From JAWLDA01 sp041686855 (GTDB lineage: Bacteria; Bacillota; Limnochordia; DTU080; RSA5), in NCBI GenBank assembly GCA_041686855.1, contig JAWLDA010000023.1:1-33215 (forward strand): a DNA stretch of 33,215 nt, in the 5' to 3' direction. The notes beneath the pieces are model-generated. The model had not been told where the DNA came from, searched no databases, and saw nothing but the letters and a program-made list of their open reading frames with translations. Positions within the stretch are counted from its first letter, which is position 1. Each line of letters starts with the position of its first letter. The position numbers and the translations under genes were made by a program. Shown in pieces: positions 31,002-33,215 of the stretch.

Positions 31002-31343
31002 CTACTCCAGCAAGTGAGCGATCCCGACAACCTTCTTGAGCTCCATGACAAAGCCGATTCCGTGTCCCGGTTTGTCAAGCTCCACCTTTTCACGTATCGA
31101 CTGGAGAATCGCATCAGTATTCTCCTGCGGGGTAATCGTAAGGACAATATCCTTAGCCGGCTCGATGGGAATGCCTAAAAACTTGGCCTTCTCGTGTACG
31201 CCGATTCCCCGGCCGAGAATACACGTCCCCCCCTCTGCACCGGCATCTCGAGAGGCGTCGATCACTCGTTGTGCATTTCCCCGATTAACAATCGTAACAA
31301 TGAGGTCAAACTCCCGGCTCTGTGGATCGTGCCCTCTCTCCAT
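31002..31343 (-). CDS. PII-like signalling protein linked to DUF1538 membrane proteins
   Basis: 113 residues of PII-like (GlnB) fold: FDLIVTIVNRGNAQRVIDAS, then GGTCILGRGIGVHEKAKFLG at the T-loop position, IVLTITPQENTDAIL and a C-terminal GHGIGFVMELKKVVGI. The classical uridylylated tyrosine of the T-loop is absent, so the usual GlnD control does not apply. ATG 31343 has AAAGGAAG eight nt upstream. The start overlaps the end of the second DUF1538 gene by 38 nt, so the three genes form one operon. A ligand-sensing regulator of the membrane pair is the likely role, as PII proteins regulate AmtB and other transporters; this is inference. Confidence 0.82.
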   Translation of the reverse strand: MERGHDPQSREFDLIVTIVNRGNAQRVIDASRDAGAEGGTCILGRGIGVHEKAKFLGIPIEPAKDIVLTITPQENTDAILQSIREKVELDKPGHGIGFVMELKKVVGIAHLLE

Positions 31344-32073
31344 CCCCGACACTTCCTTTCCGAGCGAATACAATGCCGACGGCCAGCACGCAGAGAATCG
31401 GCGCCAGCGCAACGAGCGAAACAAGACCAAGCCCGTGAATCAGAGGATCTCGGTCGGGAAAGGCTCCGGCCGCGCCTAGGCCAAGCGCTACAATAAACGT
31501 GACCGTCATCGGACCCGTGGCGGCTCCGCCCGCGTCAAAAGCGATCGCCACGAAATCGGGGTCAGCGAAGCGGATCATGACAAGCGCAAGAGTGTAGCCC
31601 GGTAGTAGTATGCTCCACAATGGAATCCCGACAAGGGTACGTGTTATGGCAACGGCGACGGAGCACCCAACGCCGAAAGCCAAGGTCCACAAGAGAAGCT
31701 TTGTGGGAATGGATCCAGCCGACGCCTCGTACACCTCGTCGTTGAGTAGCCTCACAGCCGGCTCGGCGATGGTTGCCATAAATCCGAGCAAGAATCCGAT
31801 GGGCACCAACCACCAGGCGCCGGGTCCCGTTGCAAGACTCCTGCCCAAGTCTTCGCCAACGGGTAGAAACGCGACGTGGACCCCTTGCAAAAAGAGAAGG
31901 AGGCCGGCCGCGCTGAGCCCGAAGCCGATGAGGAGCCGTGCGAATTCCGCCTTGCCGAGACGCAAGAACGCAAGCTGACTCAATATCAAAATGACAATCA
32001 AAGGAGCGATCGCAGAGACGACGTCAACGAAGACGCCATCGATTCCGTGAAAGAGTCCGCCGAGCAACTGCAC
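31306..32073 (-). CDS. DUF1538 membrane protein, second half-protein
   Basis: 255 residues, about seven membrane helices. Contains GFLLGFMATIAEPAVRLLND and the signature IAFDAGGAATGPMTVTFIVA, both of which recur in the neighbouring gene. GTG start 2 nt after the upstream stop. A 30-residue polar C-terminus overlaps the PII-like start. DUF1538 proteins have no established function; the TGP-MT-TFI signature and helix pattern suggest a transporter. With its partner it would make one unit with internal pseudosymmetry. Confidence 0.85.
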   Translation of the reverse strand: MQLLGGLFHGIDGVFVDVVSAIAPLIVILILSQLAFLRLGKAEFARLLIGFGLSAAGLLLFLQGVHVAFLPVGEDLGRSLATGPGAWWLVPIGFLLGFMATIAEPAVRLLNDEVYEASAGSIPTKLLLWTLAFGVGCSVAVAITRTLVGIPLWSILLPGYTLALVMIRFADPDFVAIAFDAGGAATGPMTVTFIVALGLGAAGAFPDRDPLIHGLGLVSLVALAPILCVLAVGIVFARKGSVGDGERARSTEPGV

Positions 32074-32075
32074 CT

Positions 32076-32777
32076 TTAGGCCCGCCCCCCAAGGAAGAGT
32101 CCGAGCACCAAAACGGCGGCCACGGGACCGATCGAGGCCAGGGCGACAATGCCGAACGAGTCGCTCACACCTGAACGTCGGCCCAAGACGGACGCGACAC
32201 CCACACTGAACGCCAGAATGAATGGCACCGTCAACGGACCCGTGGTCACTCCCCCGGAGTCAAACGCGACCGCCATGTACTCAGGCGGTGTTATTGCCGC
32301 TAGCAGGAAAAGGAGGAGATACCCCGGGATAAGAAAGTTGACGAGCGGTAATTGCAGAGCGGTACGCAGGAGGCTCAATCCGACGAAGAGCGCCACACCT
32401 ATGGCGATCGCGACGATCAGAGAACCATTGGGAAACGTGTTTGGTGCCGCGTTCTCGACCTGCTCCTGTAACACCCGTACGTCCGGCTCTGCGACGGTGA
32501 CCGCAAACCCGAGAATGACGCCGAAGAGTAAGAGTAGCACGATCGAGCCAAACTGCGGGACGCTACTCCCAAGCCGTTCCCCGAACGCGAGAATGCCCAA
32601 GCGAGCGCCAAAGAGAAAGAGCGAAAGCCCCACCATGGCCATCGCGCTGCCAAAGACCACGTTAAAGAGACTCTCGACATTCACGTCGAGAAGGGTGACC
32701 TTCAGCACGAGGATCACAAAGACGATGGGTGTCATCGATGTCGCAACTTCTTTGACCGACTCTCGCCAGTGTTCCAT
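32076..32777 (-). CDS. DUF1538 membrane protein, first half-protein
   Basis: 233 residues, about seven membrane helices. Contains GVILGFAVTVAEPDVRVLQE and VAFDSGGVTTGPLTVPFILA, the same two signatures as its neighbour, so the two genes are paralogous halves. ATG start; the ribosome site is weak (AAAG about 15 nt upstream). A TATAAC -10-like element lies on the minus strand near 32820, immediately next to the telomere-like repeats, with no good -35. First gene of the DUF1538-DUF1538-PII operon. Confidence 0.85.
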   Translation of the reverse strand: MEHWRESVKEVATSMTPIVFVILVLKVTLLDVNVESLFNVVFGSAMAMVGLSLFLFGARLGILAFGERLGSSVPQFGSIVLLLLFGVILGFAVTVAEPDVRVLQEQVENAAPNTFPNGSLIVAIAIGVALFVGLSLLRTALQLPLVNFLIPGYLLLFLLAAITPPEYMAVAFDSGGVTTGPLTVPFILAFSVGVASVLGRRSGVSDSFGIVALASIGPVAAVLVLGLFLGGRA

Positions 32778-32821
32778 GGTTACTTATTATTCTTTAGCAC
32801 CGACGCGCCTTCCTTGTTATA

Positions 32822-32968
32822 CACTAAACCCTAAACCTAAACCCTAAACGCTAGATGTTAAACCCCAAACGCTAAACCCTAAACGCTAGATGTTAAATGA
32901 GACGTTAAATACGAGACGTTAGACGCGAGGCATTCGACACCATACACCAGACACCAGACGCCAGACAC
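32822..32968. repeat. Telomere-like CCCTAAA array with 35-bp higher-order repeat and degenerate tails
   Basis: From 32822 CACTAAA, CCCTAAA, CCTAAA, CCCTAAA and CGCTAGA follow one another, then related units CCCCAAA, CGCTAAA, CCCTAAA. A 21-bp block starting CCCTAAACGCTAGATGTTAA occurs twice (32842-32862 and 32877-32897), giving a 35-bp period. It decays into GAGACGTTAAATAC-like units (32899-32925) and ACCAGAC units (about 32945-32967). The array lies between the first DUF1538 gene and the IS3-family left end, and is much more A-rich than its surroundings. Confidence 0.85.
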
Positions 32969-32969
32969 C

Positions 32970-33215
32970 TGGAGTTGACCCGTTTTCGTGGACACCTAAG
33001 ATCTAGCAGTGTAATCTGAGAAAGAGGTGTTCACATGCCACGAACTAACCCGCCATACCCACCTGAGTTTCGAGCTGAAGCCGTCCGTCTCGTGCGCGAG
33101 AGCGGAAAGCCGTTGTCACAGATCGCAGAGGACCTCGGTGTTGCTCCCCAGTCGCTTCGCAATTGGATTTTGCAGGCTGAGATTGATGCTGGCGACCGGG
33201 AGGGCCTCACGACAG
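32970..33215 (+). mobile_element. Left end of an IS3-family insertion sequence, cut by window edge
   Basis: TGGAGTTGACCCGTTTTCGT and GGACACC after it resemble IS3-family terminal repeats, which begin with TG and often read like TGA-CTGACCCC-AAA-GT-GGACA. The truncated orfA starts about 65 nt inside, as usual. The exact boundary and target duplication cannot be fixed because the right end is outside the window. It abuts the ACCAGAC repeat tail. Confidence 0.75.
33035..33215 (+). CDS. IS3-family transposase OrfA, N-terminal part
   Basis: Sixty codons before the window ends. The protein begins MPRTNPPYPPEFRAEAVRLV and continues with LSQIAEDLGVAPQSLRNWIL, a helix-turn-helix of the HTH_Tnp_1 type that recognises the IS ends. 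ATG start with AGAGGTG about 7 nt upstream. In a full element OrfB, carrying the DDE catalytic residues, follows by frameshift; it is not in view. No stop or frameshift is seen in the visible part, so the copy may be intact. Confidence 0.9.
   Translation, partial: MPRTNPPYPPEFRAEAVRLVRESGKPLSQIAEDLGVAPQSLRNWILQAEIDAGDREGLTT

Noticed and set aside
32822..32968. True chromosome end (linear replicon telomere)
   Set aside because: Only a handful of degenerate copies are present and normal sequence with an IS element continues beyond them.

Overview
The window looks like chromosomal DNA of a GC-rich bacterium with Bacillota-like regulators and an outer membrane. Bacillota-like traits are a cytoplasmic DegS-type kinase with a DegU-type regulator, a free-standing GerE-like regulator, a RecD2-type helicase, a YwfO-like HD protein and strong AGGAGG ribosome sites. 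Outer-membrane traits are a FadL/PorV-like barrel ending in phenylalanine and a 1.2 kb-residue barrel-like protein. A diderm Bacillota lineage (Limnochordia-like, for example) fits, but this is inference; no rRNA is present. GTG starts are frequent.

Layout. 1-3750 (minus): a CaiB/BaiF CoA-transferase and RecD2, separated by 15-bp tandem repeats. 3836-14524 (minus): the most interesting block, eight genes in one direction. In transcription order these are a small secreted beta-sandwich protein, a PapD/Ig-like secreted protein, a very large outer-membrane usher-like protein, a CHASE2 adenylate cyclase, a Crp/Fnr regulator, DegS, DegU and a GerE-like regulator. The first three genes are separated by 1 and 4 nt. 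I read this as a candidate secreted-subunit, chaperone and outer-membrane-pore system with its own cAMP and phospho-relay control genes. 14674-17953: metK with a clear promoter and terminator, a ResA/TlpA thioredoxin-like protein and the FadL-like barrel. 18016-22701: an MFS transporter, an aspartate aminotransferase, a 28-residue membrane peptide, an FmdB-type zinc ribbon, a rhomboid protease and an acidic unknown. 22684-26629: an HD phosphohydrolase, an NfuA/NifU C-terminal protein, a short-chain dehydrogenase and a MATE/Ank-like membrane protein. 26663-29632 (minus): XapX plus two Gate-domain membrane proteins, then a 3-hydroxyisobutyrate-dehydrogenase-like enzyme translationally coupled to a SuhB-like phosphatase. 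29828-32777: a PiT/CysP-like permease facing a DUF1538-DUF1538-PII operon. From about 32970: the left end of an IS3-family element with truncated orfA.

A second theme is short tandem repeats, each locus with its own unit (31, 15, 18, 14, 12, 19, 35/7 bp). Most lie at or just after stop codons in gaps between genes; one sits in frame inside the MFS loop. The last is a telomere-like CCCTAAA array beside the IS end.

All calls come from reading the sequence and from family knowledge; no searches were run.
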